This document shows, one piece after another, positions 32,361-42,633 of a DNA stretch of 64,000 nucleotides; position 1 is the stretch's first letter; each line of letters starts with the position of its first letter. The stretch comes from Manis javanica. Lineage: Eukaryota > Chordata > Mammalia > Pholidota > Manidae. A program made the position numbers and the translations under genes. Location of the stretch: positions 19,223,001-19,287,000 of the forward strand of contig NC_133158.1 of assembly GCF_040802235.1 (NCBI RefSeq), in the 5' to 3' direction. The notes beneath the pieces were generated by a model. That model was not told the origin of the DNA. It saw only the letters and a list, made by a program, of their open reading frames with translations, and did no database searches.

Positions 32361-32715
32361 TGTTAGGGGCTGAAGAGTGTCCCCTCCCAAATTCATATGT
32401 CCTAACCCCCTGCACCTCAGAATGTCACTGTATTTGGAGAGAGTCTTTAAAGAGGTCCTGAAGTTAAAATGAGGTCATTAGGTTGGGCTCTGATCCAGTG
32501 TGACTGGCGCCCTTATAAGAAGAGGATGTTAGGACTCAGACATGCGTGCAGGGAGGTCCATGTGAAGATGCAGGGAGAGGGTGGCCATGTGCAAGCCACA
32601 CAGAGGCCTCAGAAGATACCAGCCCTGCCAGCACGTTGACCTTGGGCTCCCAGCCTCTGGAGCCAGTTGTAAGCGGCCCAGTCTGTTGCTTTGTTACAGT
32701 AGCAGGCTAATGCGC
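32361..32715 (+). repeat. MLT1-like LTR (ERVL-MaLR class), forward orientation
   Basis: 'tgttaggggctgaagagtgt', 'ttcatatgtcctaacccc', 'actgtatttggagagagtct', 'gaggtcattaggttgggctc', 'ggcgcccttataagaagagg', 'gctcccagcctctggagcca', and a decayed end near 'gcaggctaatgcgc'. Confidence 0.8.
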
Positions 32716-33149
32716 TGATTGAGATCTGACGCACAGGTATCCTTACATGCTGGTGTCCAAGAATCCCCCTTGGCGATCCTGCCCTCTGCAGCCTTGGGGT
32801 TGTCTGGTTTCCCACAGAGCAGGCCCTGGGCTGGGTGGGCGCTACCACACCCTGGAGGGCTCATGCTCCTTCTACAGAGGGCAGTGGTCCTCAGCGACTC
32901 TGCTCTGAGATCATCTGGTGTCCCAAGAGAAGACAGAAATCTGCATTCTATATGAAAACTCCCTTTTTTTAAAAGTTGGTAATGAATTCAAACATTTTCA
33001 AAAACACTCTCTGGGCCAAACAAAACTTTGCAGCTGGATTGGAATCCACAGTTTGCAACTTCTCACTGTATGACTTCCTTACAGGGAGCTGCCAAATTCC
33101 CATCTGCTGGACATTTCTATTTCTTGTTGTCAAGGAATCACTTGGCGTT
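32716..33149. other. Unassigned non-coding stretch
   Basis: 'ggtcctcagcgactctgctc' near 32885 hints at a decayed MER5-type end, too weak to call. Confidence 0.35.
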
Positions 33150-33348
33150 GACTTGGGAGCCAGATAAACCTCAGTTAAAAATCCCAGATTATAACCACCT
33201 ATAGCTGCAGGAGCTTGAGCAGGTCGCTTTGCCTCTCCTGCCTTGGTTTCCTCCTCTGGAAAGTGACCATCACAGGTCAGACAGGTTGTGAGGGTCACAG
33301 CCATGCCCTGCAAAGGCCCAGGGTTCAGTAGGCGTTCAGAAAGTGAAA
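33150..33348 (+). repeat. MIR SINE
   Basis: 'gttgacttgggagccagata', 'aacctcagttaaaaatccca', 'gcttgagcaggtcgctttgc', 'cttggtttcctcctctggaa', 'gggttcagtaggcgttcaga'. Confidence 0.8.
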
Positions 33349-34039
33349 GCTCTTGACACCACCCTCACCGTTCCATTTCATTGGCTGGTGTCAGCCACCC
33401 AGGAAGGCTACAACAGGCAGGACCGAGTTTCTGAGCCTATGAATCGTGAGGTAACTATCTCCTGGTCATGACCTTTTCAGGCCACTGGCCTGTCCTGGGG
33501 AGGCCCTGACCTTGGGATGCATTCCTTGTCAATGTCGGCATGCTGAAATAAATCGTTGTTGGTTTGGCCTTAGAGAGTCCACAATGGTTAAAAGCGGGCC
33601 CTTTGTCCCTGGTAAAAATCGCTCTTTAAAACACACACCCTGACACTTCCCAGGCACTGGATCACAGAGTCGATGGGCTCCAGAAGGAGGTCAGCTCCAA
33701 AGGCATCCCAGCCTCTGCCATCAGACTCACCACACCGCACATGTTCACTTTTAATTCCCTTCCAGCCACAGAAAGACAGCAAGACGCTGGCAAATATTGA
33801 TCCTGGAAAATGAGACACAAATCAAGCTAATTCTGTCCACCCAGTCCTGTTCCTCTGCCTACAATAACTGACAGAGTCTGCATCTCCCTTTTTTAAGATT
33901 TTTCATAAAGTAAACCTGACTCTCGGCCTGTGGATCAATGCGGGAACACAGGCCACAGCACAGCTGGGATGGGCAAGTTTTCCACAGATCTGGGGAATAT
34001 TCTTGTGCGCATTTTGTCTGCTAGAAGGGAGACAGCAAA
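33349..34039. other. Unassigned, largely undecayed-looking unique sequence
   Basis: No repeat recognised. 33480-33830 keeps several CpG dinucleotides and AT-rich motifs and might be conserved. Confidence 0.35.
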
Positions 34040-34232
34040 GCCAGGCTTTGAATCCAAGTGTCTCAGTCCTAGCTTGATTATTTCCTTGCTGTGTAAGGGC
34101 TTTAAGTAAACTACTTAACTTTCTGAGCGCTGGCTTTCTTCTGTAAGATGGGCAAACAGTAATGCCTATCTCATCTGGAAGGTAAGAGGAATAAATGAGA
34201 GAATGTGAAATGCTCAGGGCGGGGATGCACTT
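34040..34232 (+). repeat. MIR SINE, first of an inverted pair
   Basis: 'caggctttgaatccaagtgt', 'ttccttgctgtgtaagggct', 'actacttaactttctgagcg', 'cttctgtaagatgggcaaac', 'aataaatgagagaatgtgaa'. Confidence 0.8.
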
Positions 34233-34254
34233 GGTTGCCAGCATGTGCTCTGCC

Positions 34255-34458
34255 CCGAGCTAAGCACCTCACATGGATTAGCTAATTCAATCCTCTGGAC
34301 ACTCTATGCCCATGTTCTATCATTAACCACACACACCACTGAGAAAATGGAGGCACAGAGAGGTGATGAAAGTCACACAGCAAGTAGATGGGAAAGCCTA
34401 GATTGGCACCCCAGGGTCTGATCTCAGCATGTACACTCTTAACCATAACAAGGTGTTA
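34255..34458 (-). repeat. MIR SINE, second of an inverted pair
   Basis: 'gagctaagcacctcacatgg', 'attagctaattcaatcctct', 'gagaaaatggaggcacagag', 'aggtgatgaaagtcacacag', 'ctcttaaccataacaagg'. Only about 20 bases separate it from the forward MIR, so a transcript could fold here. Confidence 0.9.
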
Positions 34459-34945
34459 TTTTCATAAAATACCACAGACTTGTATTTGCTCAACAAATAT
34501 TAAAATGAGAAATAACTTAAAGTGTATTGAATATTTCTTTTCAATATAAGTACTAGATATGCTGAGTGCCCCATCAAGGAAACCCGAAGGGACCTGGGGA
34601 GCCAGGAGAGATCTTTTTGGTCATGTACCTGCCAAGCTGAGATGAGAACAGAGATTTAGCTGGGATCCTGCTTCTGCATTTGATGGCATTAGGATCCCCA
34701 GGAGGGTCTGTTAGACCCTGCCAGCTGGGCCCCAGCCCAGAGTCTGGGACTCAGTTGAGCTCGGTAGGGGCTGTGCATTGCATCTCTCCCTCTGCCCCCA
34801 ACAAGCTGCTGGCGGCTGCCGCTGGTCTGGGGAGCATGCGTGGAACAGGGGGACCAGAGCAGGGGATGAAGGAGGAGGAGGTTCAGGGAGAGGAAACCGC
34901 AAGGCAGAGGCCTCATGTCAGAGTTCACCTGATGCCCGAAGTTGG
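34459..34945. other. Unassigned non-coding stretch
   Basis: Nothing recognised. AT-rich at first, GC-rich after 34680. The 211-codon forward frame (34778-35413) continues through a MIR and has no domain. Confidence 0.35.
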
Positions 34946-34949
34946 TGGC

Positions 34950-35065
34950 TGTGTTCTCCCCATCTGGCAAATGAGGAACTAGAGGCTTACAGCAAGGAAT
35001 TAGCTTGTCACAAAACTTCACAGCGGCAGGGGCAGGCTGCAAAACCCAGTGCAGGACTAACACAG
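34950..35065 (-). repeat. MIR SINE fragment, reverse orientation
   Basis: 'catctggcaaatgaggaact', 'agaggcttacagcaaggaat', 'tagcttgtcacaaaacttca', 'gcaggctgcaaaacccag'. Confidence 0.65.
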
Positions 35066-35684
35066 AGCCTCCCAGACAGTCCCCAGGTGTGTCACGGTGA
35101 GGACTGTGGCATGGTGCTCAGGATTCCTGGGACTCCCCAGGACAAACAGCCTCACAGCCGACTGGTGGGCAGAGAGGAAGAGAACTGGCTCTCTCCCCCA
35201 CAGCCTCCTCTGCGTCTGGGAGCAGCAGGCCCTGCCTTTGCTGGGGGGTGCTGGGGGGCTTGGAGGGAGGGTGCTCTGACTCTCTGGGGCTGTTTCCCTT
35301 CCTCTCTCTGGTTGATGAGGCTCCACAGAGAATGCAAACCTCTCTGCTTTTGCCCCAGAAGTGCCGCGTTAAGAGTCCTTGTTTTTCAAAGCAGGACAGA
35401 TCTAGTGGTCTAAGAGAAACCAAAATTTGGGGGAAGACAAGGTCATGGACAATATCATCCCCTTTGATCCTTGCAGCCTTTTAATTCTACGCTTTCATGG
35501 AGAAGCCTCATGTTACTAAAATAATTACAGCAATTCAAAGATTTCAGCCCCCTTTAATAAAAATTACACGAAGCCACATAAACTATTTCCAGAACAATCA
35601 GATGCTAATGGGTAGTCTGGAGGTTCATTCAATCAATCACAAGGTTGCAGTCCATTTACAGTTGCTGGTTTGGGGCATTTCTTA
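35066..35684. other. Unassigned non-coding stretch
   Basis: No repeat recognised. 35480-35660 is AT-rich with undecayed-looking text. Confidence 0.35.
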
Positions 35685-35875
35685 GACACTGTGTTGAATA
35701 TTTTTGCTTCACTATCTTGTTTAAACCTCATAGTAGTTCTCGGGGTGGGGGGGGGGATGCTTTGTTATCCCCATTTTACAGAGGGAGAAACTGAGACTCA
35801 TGGACCAGCTCACAGCGGCAGAGCCAGGCTGCCTAGTCATGTGAGGCTGATGCCAAGACCTTGCCCTAGTTTCCC
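35685..35875 (-). repeat. MIR SINE, reverse orientation, with a G-run
   Basis: 'agacactgtgttgaatattt', 'tgtttaaacctcatagtagt', 'ccccattttacagagggaga', 'aactgagactcatggaccag'. A run of ten G interrupted once (35745-35756) has expanded inside it. Confidence 0.8.
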
Positions 35876-35944
35876 GAGGCTACAGAACCTTCCAAAGTTG
35901 CCCTCCTTTTATACCACACCCCTCTTTGTTCTCTTCTCCTCTAG

Positions 35945-36052
35945 AGCTAAATGGCTAGGAGAGTGTTCACACTGGAATTAGCCCTGGGTTTGAACCCAGG
36001 CTCCTTGGGCACATATGAACTGTGTGACCTTGAATACACATCTTTGGATTAA
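35945..36052 (+). repeat. MIR SINE, 5' half
   Basis: 'gctaggagagtgttcacact', 'ggaattagccctgggtttga', 'acccaggctccttgggcaca', 'actgtgtgaccttgaataca'. With the preceding copy it forms a second inverted MIR pair. Confidence 0.75.
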
Positions 36053-36611
36053 GCCAAAAAGGGAATTTATTGGTAGTATAGCTGAAGAATCCAGGGATAT
36101 ACTAGCTTTAGTTCTGGTCTGTCCAGGGCCTCAAATCTGCTTTCTCCTCCCCATCTCTCATCCAAACTGGCTCTCCACTCATGTTGTCGGAGCCATTCTA
36201 GATGGGTTTCCCCCTCGTGGAGGCAACGTGGCTGCCCCAGCTCTAGTCCACATCCTCCCAGTTTCCTGTCCATCAGGAAACTGTCGTGGTCCTAGCAGTC
36301 CGAGAAGAAGTTGTGTTGTGTTTCAGTGGCTCTAGTGGGGTTGCCACCCAGCCCTGAGTCAATCCTGGGATCAGAGGATCATGACGAGCTGACTAGCTTG
36401 CGCCAGGTCATGAGTTTTAAGTCTGGGCTGGAGACAGACTCACCTCCTAAGCACATGTGCTGACAGTGGGGAGAGGGGTGGTTTCTCAGGGAATTTAAGG
36501 AATACTTATCAGAAGTCTGAATAGATTCCACATATGCTTGACAAAAAAGCAGCTTCTCCATGCCTCAACTTCCCCTTCTGTAAAATGGGGATTATGACAG
36601 TATCTTAGATC
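36053..36611. other. Unassigned non-coding stretch
   Basis: Short MIR-like wording near 36560-36600 ('ttctgtaaaatggggattat') is probably a MIR 3' scrap. Otherwise nothing recognised. Confidence 0.4.
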
Positions 36612-36948
36612 TGGCTGGCATAGTAAAGTACAGAGTGGGAGGCTTAAACAACAGTTTATTGTCTCACAGTTCTGGAGGCACGAAGTCTACCATGAGGGTG
36701 TCAGCACGGCTGGGTTCCGGCGAAAGCTCTCCTCCTGGCTTGCAGATGGCCACCTCGTTGTTTCCTCCCTGGGAGACAGAACAAGCTCTCTGCTGCCTCT
36801 TCATACGCAGGAACTCATCCCATCAGGGGGGCCCCCTCTCATGACCTAAGGGAACCTTAATTGCCCCTGACAGGCCCCATTTCCAAATACCAATACATTG
36901 GTGGGCTTCAACATATGAATCTGGGGGGAAACAATTCAGTCCACAGCC
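36612..36948 (-). repeat. MLT1-like LTR (ERVL-MaLR class), reverse orientation
   Basis: 'ggaggcttaaacaacagttt', 'attgtctcacagttctggag', 'tggcttgcagatggccacct', 'aaccttaattgcccctgaca', 'catttccaaataccaataca', 'gcttcaacatatgaatctgg', 'aacaattcagtccacagccc'. A clear antisense LTR, about 337 bp. Confidence 0.85.
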
Positions 36949-37069
36949 CTCATATCTACCCTCTTCAGTTAAGGTGAGAATTAAAAGAGACAATACTGTA
37001 GAGTTCTGGTAGTATTTGTCCCTTAGTAAGTACCAGTTAATAAACAGTAGTTTATAGATTACACATTCT
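36949..37069. other. Unassigned short interval
   Basis: A short L2/MIR-like end ('cccttagtaagtaccagtta') lies at about 37020, not called separately. Confidence 0.4.
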
Positions 37070-37562
37070 GGATTTTTTGTTCTTTTTTTAACTGAAGTAC
37101 AATAAAATCCACCTACTTGAAGTATAGAAGTTGATGGATTTGGGTAATTCTCTACCCTGTGCCTTCACCATGGAAGTTCTTTCAAGCTGGCCCCAGGCAA
37201 CCCTAATCTGCTTTGCGTCACTATAGTTCTGCCATTTTTTGAAGTTCAGGTAAATGGAATCATACAGTATCTTCTGCCTTTATGTTAGCCTTCCTGCACT
37301 TAGCATAGTGGTTCTGAAATTCATCCATGTTGTTGCTGTGTATCAATAATTTGTTTCCCTTATATTGCTGAGTGGTCTCCTGCTGCATGGCTGCACCTGT
37401 TTGTTGAGCCATTCATTAAGCTGGTGGACTGTTTCTACTTTTCAGTTATTATGAATAAGCTGCTATGAATGATCATGGGCAGTTCTTTCTGTGGACAACT
37501 GTCTCCTAGGCTATATGGTTTTTATGGCAGGTTCTCTGGTGTAACTTTCGATGGTATATTCT
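37070..37562 (-). mobile_element. Old L1 (L1M-type) 3' region, reverse orientation
   Basis: 'aactgaagtacaataaaatc' (antisense tail), 'cctgtgccttcaccatggaa', 'aggtaaatggaatcatacag', 'tatcttctgcctttatgtta', 'atgttgttgctgtgtatcaa', 'gttattatgaataagctgct'. It parallels 24235-24885. Confidence 0.75.
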
Positions 37563-37579
37563 ACAGATGTTTAAAAAAT

Positions 37580-37945
37580 TATTTCATATATCAATACATG
37601 CAGCAATGTGGATGATCTTTGAAAACCTTACGCTAAGTGAAGAGCCCAGTCACAAAAAAACACATAGAATACGATCATAATGCAAAATGTTTAGAAGAGG
37701 TGAATCTGTAGAGACAGAAAGTAGAGCCATGATTGCCTAGGGCTGAGAGATTTGGGGGGAAATGGAGAATGGCTGCTAAATAGGTATTAGGTTTCTTTTT
37801 GGGGTAATGCAATGTCCTAAAACTGATCGTGCGGATAGTTTCGCATCTCTATGAATATGCTAAAAACCGCTGAATTGTATACCTTAAATGGGTGAATTGT
37901 ATGCTCTGTGGGTTATATTTCAATAAACTATTAAATATTATCTGT
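37580..37945 (+). mobile_element. Old L1 (L1M4-type) 3' end, forward orientation
   Basis: 'gcaatgtggatgatctttga', 'aaaccttacgctaagtgaag', 'catgattgcctagggctgag', 'ttaaatgggtgaattgtatg', 'tgggttatatttcaataaac' (polyadenylation signal). It meets the preceding antisense L1 almost head-on. Confidence 0.75.
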
Positions 37946-38049
37946 TAAATGAATCATTAAATAATTGGACAATCCCATGTATGAATAAATATTCTTGTTT
38001 CCTGGCTGTTTAATCACTCCAGTACCCTTTGGTATTTATTTTTAATTCA

Positions 38050-38165
38050 AGGTACTGATAGGACAGCTATGAAATGCTAGATATGGTGCTAGGGGCTGGG
38101 GGTTTGAAGACAGAGGAGACAAGAAATCTATCCTTTCAAGGACACACACCTGAGAGAGGAAAGCA
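38050..38165 (-). repeat. LINE L2 fragment, reverse orientation
   Basis: 'ctagatatggtgctaggggc', 'tgggggtttgaagacagagg', 'agacaagaaatctatccttt' follow the antisense L2 'ctaggcgctggggatacag ... acaaaaatccctgccctc' order. Confidence 0.55.
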
Positions 38166-38194
38166 GGCAGTATCTGCAGAAGCAAGAGCTGACA

Positions 38195-38445
38195 CCAGCA
38201 CGTCACAGTGTGCCAAGCACTTACAGCTACCTAGAGCATCATTATATATATATATTCTCTTCATTTAATCTTCATAGCAACCCTTGAGGAGGGCACTAGC
38301 ATTATCTACACTATTTAGGTGGGAACAGAAAGGACTAGTAACTTGACTAAGGTTACCCAACTAGTAAATGGTGCAACTGAGGCTTGGAGCCCAGGAAGCC
38401 TGGCTCTGAATCCATGGCCTTGACTGCTGTGCTCCACTGAGCATT
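38195..38445 (-). repeat. MIR SINE, near full length, reverse orientation
   Basis: 'gtgtgccaagcacttacagc', 'cttcatttaatcttcatagc', 'aacccttgaggagggcacta', 'gtaacttgactaaggttacc', 'caactagtaaatggtgcaac', 'ttgactgctgtgctccactg'. A short (AT)n run (38245-38256) sits within it. Confidence 0.9.
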
Positions 38446-38729
38446 CAAGATGACACTGCTCCAGAGACACGAGTCCTGGAATGGCAAGGATGTGAGACCA
38501 GACCACTGTCACCTTTTCCCCTTGGGCTGGGGCTCTCAGCCTGCAGGATCTGTCTTTACACTTTCTCCCTCTTCCCTCTTCTCCCTGCCTGGCCAGCCTC
38601 TGGCCCTGAATGAACTCCAGAGACCCCAGGAAACAACCGCCCCCACCAGCCTTGCCTCTGACATCCACCACTGCCTCGTCATTTCTGGTTCTCTTCCTCT
38701 CCCGCAGCAGAGCAGAAACACCTCATCAT
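38446..38729. other. Unassigned non-coding stretch
   Basis: Nothing recognised. Pyrimidine-rich around 38560-38600. Confidence 0.4.
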
Positions 38730-39112
38730 CAGTTATGGACTGAATCGTGTGCCCCTCACATTCATGTATCAAAGCCTTTATCTCCAAGTAGACTACATTT
38801 GGAGACAGGGCCTCTAAAGAGGTAATTAAAGTGAAATGAGGTTTCAAGGGCTGAGTCCTGATCTAATAGGGCCGGTGTCCCTCTAAGAAGAGGAAGAGAC
38901 CCCAGGATTTTAGTGCACAGACGAAAGGATGTGTGAGGACACAGCCAGAAGGCGGCTGCCTACAAGCCAGGAGGAGAGCCCTCACCAGAAACCAACCCTG
39001 CTGGCCTGCATCTTGGATTTCCAGCCTCCAGAACTGTGAGAAAATAAAATTCTGTTGTTTGTGCCGCTCAGTCTGTGGTAGCTTGTTATGGCAGCCCAAG
39101 CCAACTACTACA
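38730..39112 (+). repeat. MLT1-like LTR (ERVL-MaLR class), essentially complete
   Basis: 'gttatggactgaatcgtgtg' at the start, then 'tttggagacagggcctctaa', 'gaggtaattaaagtgaaatg', 'agccagaaggcggctgccta', 'gagagccctcaccagaaacc', 'ttccagcctccagaactgtg', 'agaaaataaaattctgttgt', and the end 'gttatggcagcccaagccaa' before 'ctactaca'. The AATAAA signal is present. Confidence 0.92.
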
Positions 39113-39714
39113 CCACTCACTGCCCCCCGCCCCCCTCAGAGAGGGAGGAGGCCTGGCCCTGGCTGGGGGAGACAGTGACTCCGGAGAGCGAAGCCCTGAA
39201 ACATGGAACCCTTTTGGAAATCCTGGCTGACTGTGGGTCCTGGGTTGAACCTCAGCAAACCAGCAGCATGTCACAGCTAGCTCATACACTCCTGAGAGCT
39301 GACTGTCAGACTTCCAAGAATTTTCCAAGCTGTTTAGCGAGCACATCCGTTACTGAAAATTAAATTATATAAACTTTTATTGAATAAGTTATACTAAAAG
39401 TAAAGGTAGTACATACTCAAAACTACACCTTCCTAAGTATTTTACAACACTTTAGTACAATGGGTACTTTTGAGGTTATTCATATCTCCTGTACCTGTAT
39501 AGTGGGTAAACCACATAATGGTGCACAACTTCTCTTCCCAAACCCACATGCAGTGACATCACATGGGCAGCTTAAAATGGGTCAAGGGAGGAGAATTTAT
39601 ACCACAGACACTGGCAAACATTATAAATCTGTACTTGATCTATTCTTTCATTGATTCTCTAGACTTAATGAAGTGATGGAGGAATTACCAACAATTAACC
39701 AGATTATACATCTA
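39113..39714. other. Unassigned non-coding stretch
   Basis: No repeat recognised. 39113-39180 is GC-rich, later parts AT-rich. Confidence 0.4.
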
Positions 39715-40030
39715 CACTGTGGACCCTTGACCAACACAGGTTTGAACTGTGCAGGTCCACTTACCTGTGGATATTTTTCCAAAAATGTATTTGGAAAATA
39801 TGTTAAATGGTTTGAAAAAATATTTTCTTTCCTCTAGTTTATTGTAAGAATATATAATACGTGTATCATGCAAAACATGTTAATTGACTGTGTTATCAAT
39901 AAGGCTTCCAGTCAATAGTGGCCTATTAATAGTTAAGTTTCTGGGGAGGGGTGGGTCAAAAGCTATATGTGGATTTTTGACTGCATGGGGTTTGGCACCT
40001 TGACGCCTCCCATTGTTAAAGGGTTGGCTG
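39715..40030. mobile_element. MER2/Tigger-type (Tc1-mariner) DNA transposon, complete non-autonomous copy
   Basis: Inverted termini ('cactgtggacccttgacc' at the left and 'gttaaagggttggctg' at the right) are bracketed by TA at 39713-39714 and 40031-40032, the mariner-type target duplication. The interior ('ggtttgaactgtgcaggtcc', 'tattgtaagaatatataata', 'aaggcttccagtcaatagtg', 'ttttgactgcatggggtttg') matches the MER2 consensus order. At 316 bp it lacks a transposase. A smaller relative lies at 59357-59529. Confidence 0.9.
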
Positions 40031-40032
40031 TA

Positions 40033-40439
40033 GTTATAATAGGAATAGCACAAACATCAAGGAAATAGTCTTCCTGTATTCAAATACTGTTACCCAATGG
40101 AGCAAAGAAGTCACTCATGCCACTGATGAATGCATAATGCCCTGACATATGTCTTCATTGTTTCACTTTCATCTTACTCTTTAACATATTCAAAAATATC
40201 AAGTAATATTCATATCAGAACCACATTCATTTGTTAGTTGCAACTGTTGCCTGGATAGCGATATGAAAGTTGGGCAAAAATCAACAAAAGCATTTTGTGA
40301 AAATCAATCGGCTGTGTGGAATGTATAATAGAGTACTGCATGTTTTATTGTTCTTAAATTGTGTACTGTACATCACTATTAGTAAAATGTACAATAAACA
40401 TAAGCAAATGCATACAGACATAAATTTTGGAGAGGCGTT
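40033..40439. other. Unassigned AT-rich stretch
   Basis: No repeat recognised. Only short open frames. Confidence 0.4.
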
Positions 40440-40575
40440 TATTAAGCAATGAAGATTCACTAGCATGCTGCTGCAGCAAATCCTCCCCATTTGAGGAGAC
40501 TGGGGCCCAGGGAGCAGACAGCCTGCCCAAAGCCACACACACAGGGTCCTGACTTCCCCCAACCCTGTGCTGCAG
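40440..40575 (-). repeat. MIR SINE fragment, reverse orientation
   Basis: 'cctccccatttgaggagact', 'ggggcccagggagcagacag', 'cctgcccaaagccacacaca', 'cagggtcctgacttcc'. Confidence 0.7.
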
Positions 40576-40954
40576 CTGCCAACTCATCACCCTCCCCCTG
40601 TGTGCTTAGAGGACAACCTGGTGAGACAGGAAAAGTCCCTGGAATTCCACCATTTGTATTTGTTCCTGAAATTCTCTCGGTGCCATACAAATAGCTAAGC
40701 CATAAATCCTAAGAGGTGCATAATTTCATTTTTCTTATTATGCTTAATTAAAATAACACTGAGCCTGGGTTAGTGATTAACTTTCTCTCTACCTCCCTCA
40801 GCCTCCCAATAGGGTAATCTGTTTCTGAACCCTGTGAACAAACACAGGCCAGGATTTTGTTTCTCCTCTGGGTATTTTGGTTACTTTTTGTGATTATTTT
40901 CTTACTCCCTGGGGATGGGATTCCTCGAGATGGCCCTTACTTGAGAAAATGGAA
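40576..40954. other. Unassigned non-coding stretch
   Basis: Nothing recognised. 40690-40760 is AT-rich. Confidence 0.4.
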
Positions 40955-41006
40955 AAGAATGAAGGGCAGACAGACCTTGGTTCAAACATGGTTCTGGGAC
41001 ACAGCT
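40955..41006 (+). repeat. MIR SINE, 5' part of a copy split by nested L1s
   Basis: 'gaagggcagacagaccttgg', 'ttcaaacatggttctgggac', 'acagct' is the MIR 5' half up to the 'CCACTTACTAGCT' region. The consensus resumes at 43881 ('gtactagctgtgcaactttg'), about 2.9 kb away. Confidence 0.7.
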
Positions 41007-41914
41007 AAGAAAATGAAAAACAAGCCACATCCTGGAGGAGAAACATTCACATGATTAAAAAAAAAACTGCATATAAAGTAATAGTGTAAGACCATATAGT
41101 ATGTAATATCAGCAACTTTTATATGTAAGTAATAAAGACTTCTTCAATCTCAGTAATAAAACAATCCAATTAAAAATGCGCAAAAGATTTAAACAAATAT
41201 GTCATTGAAGAAGATATACTACTGGCCAAGAGACATATGAAAACTGTTCAACATCCTTAGTCATTTGGGAAATGAAAATTGAACCACAATGAGATAACAC
41301 TAGACACCCACTTGGATGTTGAAAGTTCAAAAGATTGACCATATTAAATATTAGAGAGCATACTGAAAAACTGCAACTCTCATATACTGCTGGTGGGCAT
41401 GCAGAATGATACAAGCGCTTTGGGAAACTAACCATTTCTCTTAAAGTTAAACACAGAGTGACCATATGATGCAGCAATTCCACCCCAAGGTATTTACCCA
41501 AGAGACGTGAAGACACACATCCACACGAAACTTGTACATGAATGTTCACAGTAGCTTTATGTCTAATAGCCAAAACAACCCAAATGCCCACTGACAGGCA
41601 AACAGATAAAAAAACTAAAAGAGGAATGAACTATTGATACACCCAGCAACATGGTTGAATCTCCAATAATTATGCTGTGCAAAAGAGCTGGGCATAATGA
41701 ATACTTGCTGTATAATTCCACTGTATATCACATTCTAGAAAAGTCATAAATATACAGATGGAGAACATTACGGGTTGCCTGGGGCTGGAGGAGACTGACT
41801 GTAGAGTAAGTAGTTTGGGTGATAGTTATATGGGTGTATCCACTTGTCAGCTGTACATTGAATATGAACACACAATTTATTATATGAAATTTATATCTCA
41901 ACAAAATCGATGTT
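41007..41914 (+). mobile_element. Old L1 (L1M4-type), truncated, inserted in the MIR
   Basis: It starts 'aagaaaatgaaaaacaagcc', an internal ORF2 position. ORF2 landmarks follow: 'agatttaaacaaatatgtca', 'catatactgctggtgggcat', 'gcagcaattccaccccaagg', 'tatttacccaagagacgtga'. The 3' UTR then reads 'gggttgcctggggctggagg', 'tatgaaatttatatctcaac'. The reading frame is destroyed by many stops and indels. Confidence 0.8.
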
Positions 41915-41927
41915 AAAAGTAGTAGCT
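41915..41927. repeat. Left target-site duplication of the younger L1
   Basis: AAAAGTAGTAGCT, matching 43877-43889 (AAAAGTACTAGCT) at 12 of 13 positions. It contains MIR-derived TAGTAGCT following the tail-like AAAA of the older L1, which is expected if the younger L1 inserted at that junction. Confidence 0.7.
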
Positions 41928-42237
41928 CTGTAGAGAAAATAATCCTAAAATTTGTACAGGATCACAAAAGACCCTGAATATACAAAGCAATCTTGAGAAA
42001 AAACAAAGCTGGGAGTATCACGCTCCTTGACTTCAAGCTATACTACAAAGCTACAGTAATCAAAATGGCATGGTACTGGCACAAAAGCAGACACAGAGAT
42101 CAATGGAACAGAATAGAGAGCCCAGAAGTAAACCCACACCTATATAGTCACTACACGACAAAGGAAGCCAGAAAGTACAAATGGGAAAAAGACAGTCTGT
42201 TCAATAAATGGTGGTAGGAAAACTGGATAGCTAGGTA

Positions 42238-42243
42238 CAAAAG
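42238..42243. repeat. Left target-site duplication of the solo LTR (CAAAAG)
   Basis: CAAAAG here is repeated exactly at 42634-42639. Joining the flanks restores the continuous L1 wording expected at this point. Confidence 0.85.
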
Positions 42244-42633
42244 TATCGCGTCCCGCCATCTAAGGCGATGGCAGGAGAACGATCACCGAAGGCCTGGTTC
42301 GTTAGGCATCTTTATTATGGGCGTCTGAGCAACCATCTAGCAAGAGGCAAAGGCAAAAACAACAACCACACACCTTCCTCCAGGGCAGCAGCTTATATAG
42401 CATATCCCAGCCAATCAGCTGACTGATCACGCGCCGGGTTCAGTCTTATTGGAAGCATGTGAAAAGCATGCTATGAGCACGAGCACGGAAATGGGGACAA
42501 GCCAATCATGGAGACTTCCTTATGCGCTGAGCTGTAGGGCCAGGAAGGATGGTGTCTAGGAAGCAGGCGCCATCTTTAGGGCGTTGTCCAGCTAGAGTGG
42601 GGCTCAGCCTCGGCTGTAGGCTGGGCCCCCACA
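42244..42633 (-). mobile_element. Solo LTR of an endogenous retrovirus (ERV2/ERVK-like), 390 bp, inside L1 ORF2
   Basis: Read on the minus strand it starts TGTGGGGG and ends GCGATA (TGT...ACA with one transition at the end). It is flanked by an exact 6-bp duplication, CAAAAG. In minus-strand order it has a GATTGG (inverted CCAAT) box at plus 42410-42415, a TATATAAGC TATA box at plus 42391-42399, and an AATAAA signal at plus 42311-42316, which is a promoter-to-polyA layout. No internal retroviral sequence remains, so it is a recombination product. The 6-bp duplication points to the betaretrovirus-like class. Many CpGs survive, suggesting a younger insert than its host L1. Confidence 0.9.
42391..42399 (-). 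promoter_or_regulatory. LTR TATA box
   Basis: The plus strand reads gcttatata, so the minus strand reads TATATAAGC. It lies about 80 bases upstream, in minus-strand terms, of the polyadenylation signal, and just downstream of the CCAAT-type box. Typical U3/R arrangement. Present activity unknown. Confidence 0.65.

Noticed and set aside
32880..32930. MER5-like end ('cctcagcgactctgctctga')
   Set aside because: Too short and without the opposite terminus.
34778..35413. 211-codon forward frame
   Set aside because: It runs through an antisense MIR and overlaps four frames on the other strand. No recognisable domain.
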